Of a DNA stretch of 64,000 nt, positions 19,005 through 32,448 are shown piece after piece. The notes beneath the pieces are model-generated. The model saw nothing but the letters and a program-made list of their open reading frames with translations. It ran no database searches and was not told where the DNA came from. A program made the translations under genes and the position numbers. Each line of letters begins with the position of its first letter. Positions within the stretch are counted from its first letter, which is position 1. The stretch comes from Biomphalaria glabrata (lineage: Eukaryota; Mollusca; Gastropoda; Planorbidae). The stretch lies in contig NC_074711.1 of NCBI RefSeq assembly GCF_947242115.1, positions 43,028,463 to 43,092,462 on the forward strand, in the 5' to 3' direction.

Positions 19005-21179
19005 TCATGGGCGTAGCCAGGATTTTTTCGGGGGGGGGGGGATTTTTTTCCGCCGCTTGGAGCTAGTATTGAAAGCCAACAAAATGTATATTCTGTGATA
19101 TCTACAGTGCATTTTCCTGCTATTAAAAAGTTTTATTTCAAAGACGTAATGTGTTATTCTTCTCGTGTGGACGTTTTTTGATCTCGCATCGAGCGCCTCC
19201 CCAGGTGGCGGATAGGGGAATGCCCTCCAGATATGGTGGGTACCGGGGAAATAAAATACCCGGGGTGGACCAAAATCAAACCTGCTGCCTTGCAGGAAGT
19301 GGAGGGATGCACAAAGGCTAGGGCACCTTACCCGAAAATAAAGGCAGCTATCCAGAGAGCTTTGAGGGGAAGCCCCCCAGATGGTTATGCACAGGGCTAA
19401 CAACTCTGTCATATAAAAAATACTGTTACGGAAGCTAATACACACAAGAAAACCCGGACAGATCTCAACGGAAAACGACCTAGGCCTGGAAAAGGACATG
19501 ACCTCGACCCCGAATGCGATGGATTGATGATGCGGAAGCAGATCTGAAGCAGCTTGGGGTCAGGGCGTGGAGACGAAAGGCCCAGGAGAGACCTGAATGG
19601 AAGGATTTGTTGAAGCAGGCCAGAGCCCTCCATGGGCTGTAGCGCCACTGGGATGGATGGATGAATGTGCTATTCTTATTGACTTAGACCCACCCGCGCC
19701 CTTCGGCGCATTTGCCGTCAATCTGTTTCCACAAAAATCTGTCACTGGTAATGGCTGAAGCCTCTTCCCACCTAATCTGAGGATTCCATAAATGTGTGGC
19801 GCCAAGTTGTACTAGGATGTCATCGCAACTCTTTTTATGCGTAATTTATTTTGTCGCAAACCCCATGCGACGCTCTGTCACAATCTTACTAAGGGGTCGA
19901 CTCCCAGTTCGGCATAGGATTTCCTTGATTTAGACCCGATATCTATAACTGACTCCTAGCCACTGGTAGAAATGTGTAACCTCTCTTGACTACGCTCTTG
20001 GAATTGCATGCCTGTATTTCGCTTTAGATTTTATATCGAAAAGGAAAGTTTTATCGTCAAAATCATCCGTTGAAGGGTTTTAAACTAAAAAATCTCTGGA
20101 GTTTTTTTGTTTTTTTGTCATTCAAAACCCCATTAAGCTACGGTCATGGAATTTGGTGACTGTAGTTTGCTTTAAAATAATATTGAAGTGAGAGGTTTTC
20201 AACTCAAAACGCTCTGTAGGGGAATTTTTAACTCAAAACCATCTGGAGGGGTTTTAAATTAAAAAAAAAAAAGCCATCTGGAGGAGGGGAATTGAAACTC
20301 AAAACCCCTCATTAGCTTAGCTACACTCAAAGAATTTTAGTGTAATTTGCTTTTTTTATATTGAAGAGGTATTTTTTAGCATCAAAACCCTTAAACTCAA
20401 ACCCCCCTTTGGCTACACTCATAGCATTTAGAGTGCGTAATTTGCTTTTTTTTAATATTGAAGAGGTATTTTTCAGCTTCAAACCCCGCTGTCAGGGGTT
20501 TTTAAACTCAAAACCCCTTTGGCTACGCTCATAGATTTTATAGTGTGTAATTTGCTTTTTTTTTATATTGAAGAGGTACTTTTTAGCTTCAAACTCCAAC
20601 TGGAGTTGGATGGGGGTTAAACTCAAAACCCCTTTGGCTACGCTCATAGAATTTTGAGTGTGTAATTTGCTTTTTTTATATTGAGAGGGGGTTTATCGTA
20701 ATTTTTGGAGGCGGTTTTAAAGTCTAAATATTCCTTAGCTGTTTTCTTGGAATTTAGGGATTGTCGTTTGCATTTTTTTTTAGTTTTGTTTATAGAAGAG
20801 GGGGATTTAACTGCTAAACCCCTGGTAGGGGGTTTTAAACTCAAAACCCTTGTAGGGGGTTTTAAACTCAAAACCCCTGTAGGGGGTTTTAAACTCAAAA
20901 CCACTGGTAGAGGGATTTTTATCTCAAAACCCTCTGGTAGGGGGTTTTAAACTCAAAACCCCCTGGTAGAGGGATTTTTATCTCAAAACCCACTGATAGG
21001 TTTTTTTTTACTCAAAACCCTCTGGTAGAGGGTATTAAACTCAAAACCCCCTCGGCTGTGCTGTGGTAAGTGATGATTTAGTATTAAAATCTCACCTAAA
21101 ATAAACAAAATGAAAACAAAAAATCAGTCACTGAATTCCGCGAAGGAATCGCGACGATCTAAACTGGCTACGCCCATGA
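19005..21179 (+). mobile_element. TCATGGGCG element, copy 2, with a nested LINE
   Basis: Same ends and orientation as the copy at 15741-17731. Flanks are TATATATA on the left and TATACATA on the right, an 8-bp duplication with one difference or chance in AT repeats. The conserved block is split by a LINE at 19162-19663. The right half carries the GGGGTTTTAAACTCAAAACC tandem repeats more fully than copy 1 (about 20815-21055). Confidence 0.85.
19162..19663 (+). pseudogene. 5'-truncated LINE 3' end inserted in the TIR element
   Basis: The C-terminal reading RMRWIDDAEADLKQLGV then RAWRRKAQERPEWKDLL and RHWDGWM is a common tail of snail non-LTR reverse-transcriptase ORFs; the frame shifts at least once within the fragment. 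Target duplication AATGTGTTATTCTT (19148-19161) and AATGTGCTATTCTT (19664-19677) bounds it; one of those bases has since changed. The tail is a short GATG repeat rather than poly(A). Confidence 0.85.
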
Positions 21180-21183
21180 TATA

Positions 21184-21184
21184 C

Positions 21185-21217
<33 letters not shown>

Positions 21218-21242
21218 TGTATGTATGTATGTATGTATATAT
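21184..21242. repeat. (GTAT)n microsatellite
   Basis: About twelve tandem GTAT units between the TCATGGGCG element and the LTR element; it supplied the insertion site of the latter. Confidence 0.92.
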
Positions 21243-21470
21243 TGTTATAACCCTGCCATGCACACCGCCATCCAAGATGGTGCAGAAGGTGCGCACTATT
21301 AGTGACTAGACTATGAAGGATGTTGACATTAGGGAAGAAGAGAATGATTTCCGCCCAAGTCAAGAACCGATATGAAGGTGCTGTGCTCAAGGCAGATGTC
21401 CTATGTGTTTGTCATGTCTTCATGTAAATAAACAGCTGTCTCGCTGAGTTGCCTCCCTTAAGTTATTACA
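21243..21470 (+). repeat. 5' LTR
   Basis: Left long terminal repeat of the fossil, starting TG and ending CA, with an AATAAA hexamer near its 3' end. Confidence 0.85.
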
Positions 21471-22758
21471 TTGGTGTCGAAGTTGGATTTTCGGCGACTC
21501 AGCGAGAGGAGGTAGGATTCGATCACAATGGCATCTTTGTACCAAGGAAGTGCTTACAGCTCGTCTCTGGCAAGCCCTGATCGATGAAAACGAAGATCCG
21601 GATACCTACCTATTTGAAATTGAACCGGAGATTTATGAGTTCATTGGCAAGATACATGAAGGTATTGATGCAATGTGTGAACAAATTAACAGTATGAGGA
21701 ACAAGGTAGATAAAATGGTGTCTCAAACGAAAGAAGGAATAGACTCGTTGGTGAAGGAGCAGTTGCCCGTAGACTCGTTGGTGAAGGAGCAGTTGCCCGT
21801 AGACTCGTTGGTGAAGGAGCAGTTGCCCGTAGACTCGTTGGTGAAGACGTTGAATGGTCAGGACTGTGACTGCACAAACAGTGGTGACGGAGACGCTGGG
21901 GATTGGAGCGCCGTCTGTTGCTGTGTTGTGGGCTAGTCTTGTGGGCATGACTTTCTAGTCGAAAAAGTGACAACGATTGCTGCGACGATCTAAACGGGAT
22001 GTACCGGATTGAAAGGAAAGAGACAAATGAAGAAACTGAAGTCTGTTATGTCCCTGAAGCGTTTGTTCCTGTTGTACCTGTTACGAGTACCTCAATGAGC
22101 TGGACAGATCAAGACAACGTTGGGTCTGCGTCCAAGCCTGTTGCTATGGACCTTAAAGACCTCTGCCTATTTGCCGTGCTCACGTGGGAAATTTTAAGCT
22201 TGATAACTGCATCCAGAAGTATAGTATGAACTGTACTTGCGGCACTTCACACAGAGAATGTGGATGCCAAGAAAACAACCAACAAAGCATTTGTACTTCT
22301 GCCATCATCATCGACATTGGCATAGACGAATGTCAGTCAATCCAGGCTAAATCTGAGCTGGCAAGAGGAACACATCTTCAACTAGAACTTGAAGAGACCT
22401 CTCTCCTAAACGTGAGACAGTTAGCTGATGATGACCGCGGCTCATCGGACTTCGTTTACAACGTGGCTGTATGTGAACCTGAAGCTCCCTTGAGCGGCGT
22501 CTGTCGAGAGGTTCTGCTGATACAGTGTGTCCGAACAACGGCTGTGCTGAAGAAAACAGTACTCGACCCTATCTCTTTGTGTGCCAAACGGCCACGTCAT
22601 CGTCTCAAGAACAGCCAGATCAATTGGAGAAAGAGAAAGCGGAACCGGAGGAAAACATTGAGGATGGCTTCGTGGAGAACTCGCTCCCATCGATTGACCT
22701 CCACCTGAACTGTCAAACCTCTACTGCATCGGGACGAAAAGTGCTAAGAAGGGGGCAA

Positions 22759-22988
22759 TGTTATAACCCTGCCATGCACACCGCCATCCAAGATAGTGCA
22801 GAAGGTGCTCACTATTAGTAACTAGACTAGGAAGGATGTTGGTATAAGGGAAGAAGGGAACGATTTCTGCCCAAGTCTAGAACCGAGATGAAGATGCTGT
22901 GCTCAAGATAGATGTCCTATGTGTTTGTCTTGTCTCCATGTAAATAAACACCTATACCTCGTTGAGTTGCCTCCCCTAAGTTATTACA
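22759..22988 (+). repeat. 3' LTR
   Basis: Right long terminal repeat, collinear with the left one along its whole length and directly preceded by a polypurine tract. Confidence 0.85.
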
Positions 22989-24413
22989 ATATATATAAAT
23001 ACATCACTATCATAGAAGCAATGCTAAATTTTTAAGCTTAAGGTCTGGTTGCTACAGTGTACTAAACCTGTTAAATGAATTTCATATTGTCTATTTCTAT
23101 GTGGTATTGATAATTATTCAAAAAGGATTCCTGTTTATATATTTTCATAAGCATCTGGTGTATGGGTCTCATAGCTGTGTACTTGAATAGTTCGCCTGTG
23201 CTATGTTAATGTTCAGAGTGGTCCTACTGGAAAGAGAGACAACTGTCAATTGTAGAGGCTAAGAAGGTGTGGCTTTGATTTTTGCATTGTATGTATGTTA
23301 ATTAGAATCAGAATGACTGTTTTTGCAAAGTGTATTATTAAGATTGATGCATACTATGTGAATGCATGCTTCCATTACACAAACATGATTTGTTTTATCA
23401 CTTAATGAAATAGACATAGTTGTTTAAGTCCATAACTACTGGAAAGAACACAGAAACATCATTGAACCATCAATCTTTATTGATAATACTTTGAAGTTAT
23501 TTGTAATACATTTAAAATTAACATTAAAATTATTCAGACAATTTTAAATAACCAATACAGATACAGAAATGATCTGTACCATATTTCAACACATGGTCCT
23601 ACAAAACAATAAAGTTTGTAACATAATAAAAACATAATACAAAAAAAAGACAAGACATAGCATTATATAGATGTATTAAAAAATACATTATCTTGAATAG
23701 TTCATTTTAAGACATTTTTCACTTGAACTAATTAAAAAAAACATATTGTAAGACTCACACAGAACCGAGATGCCTGGAGGAAGTTGGTTGGTGGCCCATA
23801 CCCCAGACAGGACAACAGGCAGAGATAAGATGAGATATTGTAAAACTCAGAGGTAAAATGGCGATAAAAGTATTCCTAAAATAAAGTTTATTCATCTCTA
23901 AAGGTCCTATCAGTAAAAAATATGGAGCCTTTAAAATTCTAGTTTTGAGTTTGTAAATATTCATCAGCTGTTGACAAAGTAGCAGATCATACCACTCAAA
24001 AATGTTCATTGATTATAAATGGACCAGAAATAACAGCGGACTATCACACTGTTGTTGACAGAAATCAACAAAGAATAATCAACTGCAACAAAGCAAGGCT
24101 ATAAAAGCCAAAATACTTAAAGGTCCAAATACCAATGAAAAACTTTCTCTGGTCATGTCCATTGTGATCAAGTGTTTTATTATGAAAAAGTTTACTAGTT
24201 AACAAGATTTAGTACAACCATTGGTCTGCTATTCCTAATAATATCTTAATTATACTTTCCACCTAAGTGAACATTACTGAATCTTGATATATTAATGGTC
24301 AAATTATGTTAAAAATGTGAACCCACTTATTACCCATTTACTGCACAGTTCTTGCTTTGACTGTCAGGACTTTCAGACAACAGATAGCAACACTTGCCAG
24401 TAGAACTCTTACA
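22989..24413. other. Intergenic region and probable TEX10 3' UTR
   Basis: No gene was recognised. Minus-strand AATAAA hexamers (TTTATT on the plus strand) occur near 24176, 23888 and 23474, giving several possible ends for the TEX10 transcript. A 77-bp LINE fragment lies at 23758-23834. Confidence 0.55.
23758..23834 (+). pseudogene. 77-bp 5'-truncated LINE end
   Basis: Reads NRDAWRKLV...PRQDNRQR, the same C-terminal tail as the LINE at 62370-62664. It is bounded by a 15-bp duplication, ATATTGTAAGACTCA (23743-23757) and ATATTGTAAAACTCA (23835-23849). It probably lies in the 3' UTR of TEX10, in antisense. Confidence 0.8.
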
Positions 24414-27400
24414 TCAAGTCAACATAAACAAGATTCTACTACCTTCAACATTTTTGTGTAACTTTTCTGACACATGTGTGAATAAAACTTTGTCCTGATT
24501 GAGACAAAGGCTCAACTCAGATTTAACCTGTTGACTTACATCCTGACTGATAGGTTGCTCCTTATTGAAAAGTGCAAACATTGTAGAGGTGAGGACTATG
24601 GAGCCAAAATCATAAAACTCTGCACTTAGCTTGACTGGAACATGTTGAAATGAAGTTTCATAAAATAATTTGAGAAGACTAACCACTGTCAGCACATGAA
24701 GCTTTGATCTAGTCATCTGAACACACAACAAATTAGATGCATTTTAAAAAGTGTATCCCATTTTATTTCAAAAATATATAAATGTGTCAAAGAAAAATGT
24801 ATATTTATTGATCATTGCTTGCTAATTTCTTAGAAACATACAAGCACCATGCACAAAAGCATTGTAAGAACCAATTATACTGTATTAATTACATAGTTTA
24901 CTCAAATCTTTCACATTACATTATATTTATACTATTTATATTATTACACTAGATTTCCAACCCAGTATTTCCCGGGGGCACATTGGCTGAGCGGTAAAGC
25001 ACTTGGCTTCCAAACCGGAGGTCCGGGGTTCGTAACCCTCATGAAGACTGGGATTTTTAATTTTGGAATCTTTGGGCGCCCCTGAGTCCACCCAGCCCGA
25101 TGGGTACCTGACATTAATTAGGTAAAAGTAAAGACGATTGGTCGTGCTGGCCACATGACACCCTCGTTAACCGTAGGCCATAGAAACAGATTAACTTTAC
25201 ATCATCTGCCCTACAGACCACAAGGTCTGAAAGGAGAGCTTTTTTTATTACTTTTTTCCTGTGCATCTCAATCAAAGAAACTGAAAAAACAAACAAGACA
25301 CACAACTTACAAATGTTTGCTTCCAGAGTTGCTCAATGTTGCCTAAAAAAGAAAACACTTGTACATAGCCTTTGTCTGGACAGGCAGGAAGAAAGGTATT
25401 GGCCAGTTCTTTAGCTACCACCTGCAACAACAACAATAACTGCAACGTATGGAAGATGTATGGTAAATGTCAAACGTTTAAAGGATAGATATCAAATAAT
25501 GTGTTATATGATACAAGTAACAAAAAATTTATTCTAACTTGAGCTATGGCCACATGTCTTGCCCACTGGTCACCTTGAACTTCAAAGTCCACACACAAAA
25601 TGTCTGTCTTGTGCTGAACAGAATCAGCAGGGGAGATGACTTCAAGTTCTTCGGAAACAAATCCTATTTCAAAAACAAAATCAGACACTAAACACTTAAA
25701 GTTGTCGTATGACCAATATATTTTTATTTTAAAAATTGTTTAATTTTTATTCCATCATTTTCAATAAAAAATGACTTTTAACCTTTACAATCAGCCATTA
25801 AATTTGGTGAAAGTTACTAGGAATTTGTACTGGACTAATGCACTGAACACTTCTGAATTAAAATAAATATCCCTTATAACATATATCAAATAAAGTTCTT
25901 TAACTAATGTAGATAAGCTAATCAATGATTTAAGTAGATTAATAGTTATCTTTAAATGCAAGTGCTGTACCTATTTGTAGTGAGAATAAAAACCTCAAGT
26001 GATCTGAAAGTTGACTGTGTTGCAGCTGGCTCATTTGATTAAACTCCACTTGATCTTTGAGAGGTACCAATTCTCTTTCAAATATTTAATAACAAAAAAA
26101 TCATGAATAATGAAAGTCAATTAAATTTAAAAAGATTCTAGCATAAGTTCAGGAAGTATTTGTAAAGAGTAGGAGAAATTTCTTAGTAATATTTTGTCAA
26201 AATGATAACAAAATTCCTTAACAAATTTTCAGGTGATACACTTAGCATTCATTTTGAGAATTCTTGGAACATTCTACAACAGTAGATTATTATACAACAT
26301 TAAGCAAGTTCACAGATCATGTTCCTAGGCCTTCAGGATTTTATCTATGTTAGAGTCTAATTCCATAGTTACTAAATTAATAGTAATTAAACTAAAAGTA
26401 TGAAACATTGAAAAACAAGGATTAGAAATGTGCATGAACATCACCTAAGTTTACAATGTAGTCATTGATGCATTTCTTACCTTATGTTTAAAATTACACA
26501 GTAAATAAGATGGCTCACAACACTGTGTTGCTGCAGCACTGGTTTTTCAACAGGTCTTCTCATGCAATACAAAATCTGTTTCAGGAGGTCTCTTGATAAA
26601 GGAATTCCAATGGAGATAAGAAAGAACAACTGATTTTGAATATGCTGGTTATCACATTTTAAAAGAGTGCCTTGAAAATCTGTAAAACAAGATTTGGATC
26701 TTTTTAATATTCAAACCAATCGTTACATCTGCTTAATATTCAAAATACAAATCAATGTACTAGATCTGAGAGTCCATTCCATCTACCTAAAGTTTCTGAG
26801 ACTTTGTTCATCAAACTTTTTCTGAGGGAAGCTAGACAATTCTGGGTACAGCAATGATTGAGTAAAGTGAAGATCTCCAGTGTCCATTCTTGATTGCCAT
26901 TTTTTATCACATCTCTTAAAAGTGAAGGCAGACTTTCATAGAAATCAGTTATGATAGCCTGAATATCTTTATTTCTTTCATAACTATGAACAGGCCTAAA
27001 TACAATGAGAAAAAATGTAAAAATTATACTTATTCCACAGTGTTATATAAAAAAAAAAATGTTAAGTCTGCATTAAAAAAAAAAAAAAGCTTCAACTCTA
27101 ATCCATAAGTATTTTTCAGCTGTGTAATTAATCCTATATTTTTAATATGAAAAAAAAAAAGGTACTGTGGTCCTGCTGTTTCCATCTCCCATCCATCCCA
27201 AGTGCGACTCATAAATGAAAACAGTTTGTAGAATATATTCTTGTGAGATGTTTCCCCAGAGCAGGAGAGATAATGTTTCAGAGCTGCTCTATAACAAGAA
27301 ACAAAGTAGCCTGCAATCAAATGAACCAAATATTGAGCATTGTTTTAGGGACAAGTGAAATTCAATAATGTTGAATATTAAATGCTAATGAAGAAATTTT

Positions 27401-30001
27401 TATTATTTTAATCAAGAAAATAAAAAAAAATACATAACTACACAATGGTTCAACTATTTATGACATCCCCATAGATGAGGACAGTTGATGTCAAAGCACC
27501 ATGCAGTGGTTCAAATAAAAAGAAGAACATACAACTTACACATTTTTTGTTTTTACATTACGCTATATATCCAAACAAATGATTGTTGCATACACGTTAT
27601 CTCTCTATATATACACAACTAAATCAAAAAGGATTTTTTGAATACTCAATTGATTCAAACTAATTAAAATGTATATTATTAAATGAATGGTACTTTTTAG
27701 TATTCTTCTTTGACAACAGATCTACCATTACTTCCATCAGATTTTGATACTATTTATTAAAGTTGACTGTTTCTTAAAATCATTGTTATATTTTTTTTGG
27801 TGGTTGTTATAGCAAGTTGCTACTTTTGCATGTCCAGTGTACTCAAGTCAATCTGTATATCTGTGAAGGTATTTGCTGCTTTTAAGCACTCAGCTTGGTT
27901 TGAATTAAAATTCAAATTAAAAATTCCTTGTTGTCAGGATTGAAATTAAGTTTTTTTCTGTTTGATAATTAAAGGAGTTTATGTCACTGCAACATAAAAA
28001 ACAACAACACAACAAACAACTTTTAAGTAGTAGTAAAAGATTATAAATATTTGTAGGGACTATCTTAGTAATGTCTCCTTTCATGTTAGCACTGAATGCC
28101 ACCTTTAAATTCAGAAATTAAAAAGGTAATTGAAAATTAGCTTTGGCTATTGTACGTAAAAGCTTTGGCCACTTTTTGTCTTTAAACCAACAAACTTTGG
28201 TTTATATAATAGAAGAATGGATATGCACATACCAATAAACATTGTTTTTAATGATTAATGTAATACGAAAGTAATAATAATTAATTAATAACAAAGATAC
28301 CACCAATCTATTATTATTAATTCATGGTAGCTGCTTTTATGACTAATATCCATAAAACAATATTAAAAGTCTAAAACTTATAATAATAATAATTGCAAAG
28401 TCCTCAGTTCTGAAGAAAAAAACTTTAATTCCTCTAGACAACATTTAGAAAATATTTAAAGGAATTATCTTTAGACACTCCACTTTCTAAATGCAAACCA
28501 TAAACTAAAATAAAATACTTATATAACATGATAAATCTCATCTGTCACTGTTAAAATTTTTAGCAAACAGTTAAAATAATATAATAAGATAATAATTAGA
28601 ATCAGCAAAAAAAAACAAAAAAAACTATAACTCTCCATCAGCTCATTGAAAGAAGAAAAAGTGGTTGACTTACTGGCTGAATGAGGATTACAAAATACAT
28701 TGGTCAAAACTCTGACTACAACTTTGCTGTTCTCAGTGCTCAGTGATTTTTTGAAAACTCTTTGGATGTAGTCTCTGATTTTGAACAATGACTTGCCAGG
28801 CCTGAGAGTGACATCAGTATATAGACCACACATTAGGTCACACAAGGACAAATTCAGTGATAACTGTGTTGACTAAAACAAAACATAAATGTGTAGCATA
28901 CAGACAGTATATATTACAAGCTTTTTTTTGTGTGTGGCAGTTTTAATTATTGTCCATATGAACTCTGAGAGAAAGATTGAGCATTCTGTTTTTTTTTAGC
29001 CTCAGAAATGTAAACCCAAAGTAAGGTGATGTTAAATTATCCGATTGTGTAAATGCTAATACAGAATTACTTGAAAATTTCAATTTAATTTGAAACAAGC
29101 ACAAAACTAGATGAAATATACCAGACTACATAGAAATATATTCCACTACAAGATTCAAACAAGTATTTTGAAATGGATTACACATTTACAATTTTTTTTT
29201 TTGAATATACCAAAATTTGAAACCTGGATCATGAATACAAAATACATGTCAACTAGGCTCATTACAAAGTACATGTCAACTAGGCTCATTACAAAGTACA
29301 TGTCAACTAGGCTCAATACAAAATACATGTCAACTAGGCTCAATACAAAATACATGTCAACTAGGCTCAATACAAAATACATGTCAACTAGGCTCAATAC
29401 AAAATACATGTCAACTAGGCTCAATACAAAATACATGTCAACTAGGCTCAATACAAAATACATGTCAACTAGGCTCAATACAAAGTAACCCAAATAACTG
29501 ATATCCATTTATAGTTTTTAAAAATAATTAAGTTTTGTCATTCTGTTATAATGTAGCATAATATCTCAGCATATATATGCCTTTCTAAACATTTGTTTGT
29601 ATTATTAGTCTCAGATACTTAACAGTTCATTGATCAGTCAACAACAAAAGTTATTTAGTTATCCCAATAAATGAGAAACAAACCTCATTGTTGTTTGTCT
29701 GTTGAAGAATTTTGTTTTTTTTCCTTTTCCTGGAAAGTTCAGGAAAAACTTGTGCGGTATAAGGGAAACTACTCATAAATATTTTGTCAAAATCTTGAAG
29801 ATAATTCATAACCAGCATCTCAGGTGATACCTGCAGAATTCATTTAGAAAAAAAAAATATTATCACAGTTAATTTCCATGAATAAATAGCAAAATTTTTC
29901 CTGAGTTGAAGGATGAAGTCTACATTCGCTAATATCTAATTACTATTAAACTTGAATGTCAAAAGTACAAAAGTAAACTAAACAAGTTATAGAGAAAAGG
30001 A

Positions 30002-30048
<47 letters not shown>

Positions 30049-32448
30049 CTAGGGGTGCACCGGATAGTCGCTCCGGCTTCTGCCGAATATTCGGCACTTT
30101 TTCAATATTCGGCAATATCCGGCTCCGGTCGAATATCACTACCAGATAGTAAACTGGATAGTAAAAGCTACACCTGTATTTTTATTAATATTGTTAGGCG
30201 CCTCCGCGCTAATAAGTCTTTTCCAGATATGCCAAACGGAGGTAACACTTAAATATCGAAACTACACAGGCGAAAGGCAAACATTATAAAGGTAGTCGAC
30301 TCTGATAAACGATGTCCAACAAGAAGTTTAAACTAAATCTCCATGTTAATAAAAAATATACCAATATCTATAAAGTGGACATGAATCAATAATGTCAGTT
30401 CTGAAATACATTAACGTTTTTGTTTCAAATAAAAGAATTTGTTTTTAAAACTATAAACTATGACTATGCACCAAATATTTTTTTAGTACAAAGACAATGC
30501 GTGTTAATCTAAATAGAAATCAGATTTTACATTATAAATTCGCATTACATAAGTAGCAGCGATGTCTGGCACATATTAAAAGCTTGTCTTGACCTTTGAG
30601 TGGTCTAGTAAACATGTAATATTTCTTAACTACGTCACGCTGATAATCTGTCTAGATGTGCGGGTATATCGCCAGAGGCAGAGATGAGCAACCCCCACCT
30701 CCTTTTGTTTGTTTAGTCCATAACATTGAGTTCACAGATAGGCAGCTGACTACATTAAGCCAGTGTTGACACTGTCTAGAGGTCACATCTTATGAGGGAA
30801 CTGAGTTGGAGAAGAATTTCTATTAGGGGCAGGACTACAAGCCAAATCTCTATAAGGTTAATCTGGTATGAGTTTGTTTATTATGAGATTGTCAATCAAG
30901 GGTCTGGACCACAAGCCACACCTTTTATACTATTGGCCAAGTAATAAGTTTGTTTACTTTGAGTTAAGTCTCAATTAGGAGGCTGGACTACAAGCCAAAC
31001 AGACACTGACCAGGGGTATCTTTAAAGGGAGGGCTCAACAGACTCAACACTCCCAACTTCTTATTTGTTTAATCCCTGACAATGTATTGATAGACATTGA
31101 CCATTCTTAAGCCAGAATAGATTAACGCAAATTGTTAAGACATATTGACACTGTCTAGAGGTCACTAGATGATGACACTAAATTTGTTTACTTGGAGAGA
31201 AATGTCATTTAGGGTGCTGAAAACACGTTCGTTGCGCAATAAAATAAAACAAATATGTGCATGTGTGCGTGTATGTATTTTCCCCTTGTATTAAAACCTT
31301 TAGAAAGAAAGCTAATTTCATTGTTTAATTCTATTGACTTAATATATAAAGGAAAGCCTTACAGTAAAATCGCGGAAAATAAATTGATCTAAAGCACCAC
31401 AATTAGATCTAGCAAACAAAGAAAAAATATGCTGGAATGTTAAGAAACACTTGACTTCTGTAACTAAGGTACGGATATAATTTATCTATATGCTTGACTG
31501 ACCATGCCAATGTGTTATATTTTTTTGCCTGACCACTCAACACTATTGCATATGCCCAAGGAAAAAAACGCGTGAAGGTCAACAGAATCATCTATACACA
31601 CTACACTAGGACTACATGTGTAGGCTCACTACGTCTAGCTAACCAGGTTGTTACAATCAGTCGAACACTAAGTCTATTTATGTTTTTTTTTTGGTAGGGA
31701 GGGTGTGGGTGAGTTTTTTTTCTTCTATAGTTGGTTTTCCTAATTCTCTTAGAACTATATAACAGTAGATCTAAACATAGATATCAATAATAGGCCTACA
31801 GACTATAATTAAATCTATGCTTTGCAACATTTAAGGCTCAGGCTATAAGTAGGTATAATGGATGTTCTTGCTGTTAATAAAATATCGTTTGCCGCAAATG
31901 GATTAATTAATATATGACCTACTAAGCTTCAGATTCCAACTATTAACTAACCAGCTATCAGTATTAAGCCCTTGAAGCCAGAACCAGAAGCAGTCTTTGG
32001 ACTTAAAATTACAAGTCTGATGACCAGTTGTTGGTCAGAAATTCTTGAACACATACATCCCACCACCATACAAGCCAGATGAGAGATTTACATTAATAAC
32101 TAGTTAAATATATACTAACATATTTTACATTGACTCTCCAACACAAGCCTTTATGGTTGGTGGCCTCGTATATATACACAGACATGCTCATTCTACACAG
32201 ATTAATTTCTGTTTATAAATACTGTTAATCTTTAATAAATCAATCAGTAACAGAGTTTAAAACAATAAGGAAAAAAAAATAATACCAACAAATATAGGTA
32301 TGTTATTTAACAGTTTCGTAAAATGTTCATCAATACAAGCTATTTACAAGACACTTAGGTATTCGGCTCTGGCCGAATATCAAATTTTACTATCCAGTCA
32401 TATCCGGCCCCGGCCGGATATCAAAAAGTACTATCCGGTGCACCCCTA

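Larger units (their letters stand above)
21243..22988 (+). mobile_element. Small LTR retrotransposon fossil (Gypsy-like by its primer site)
   Basis: Two direct LTRs (21243-21470 and 22759-22988) begin TGTTATAACC and end GTTATTACA. A TGGTGTCGAAGTTGG primer-binding-site-like stretch follows the left LTR, and a purine tract (AAGAAGGGGGCAA) precedes the right one. Flanking ATAT could be the target duplication but sits in AT repeats. By eye about one base in ten differs between the LTRs, so it is not recent. At 1.7 kb it is far too short for a full element; no reverse transcriptase, integrase or capsid domain is recognisable. The interior has a 30-bp in-frame tandem repeat at 21768-21845. It is a broken or non-autonomous fossil. 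Confidence 0.85.

Noticed and set aside
19005-19499. 164-codon minus-strand frame
   Set aside because: Antisense to the nested LINE fragment and the TIR element; no domain.
22184-22708. 174-codon frame inside the LTR element as a host gene
   Set aside because: It lies between the two LTRs and shows no recognisable domain; treated as part of the fossil.
24971-25045. Possible tRNA gene (good A and B boxes)
   Set aside because: The SINE body follows directly, and related copies occur at 1-58 and 49205-49475, so it is a SINE head and not a tRNA gene.
29111-29508. Frames of 125 and 117 codons on opposite strands
   Set aside because: They exist only because the 27-bp repeat is a multiple of three; they lie inside a TEX10 intron.
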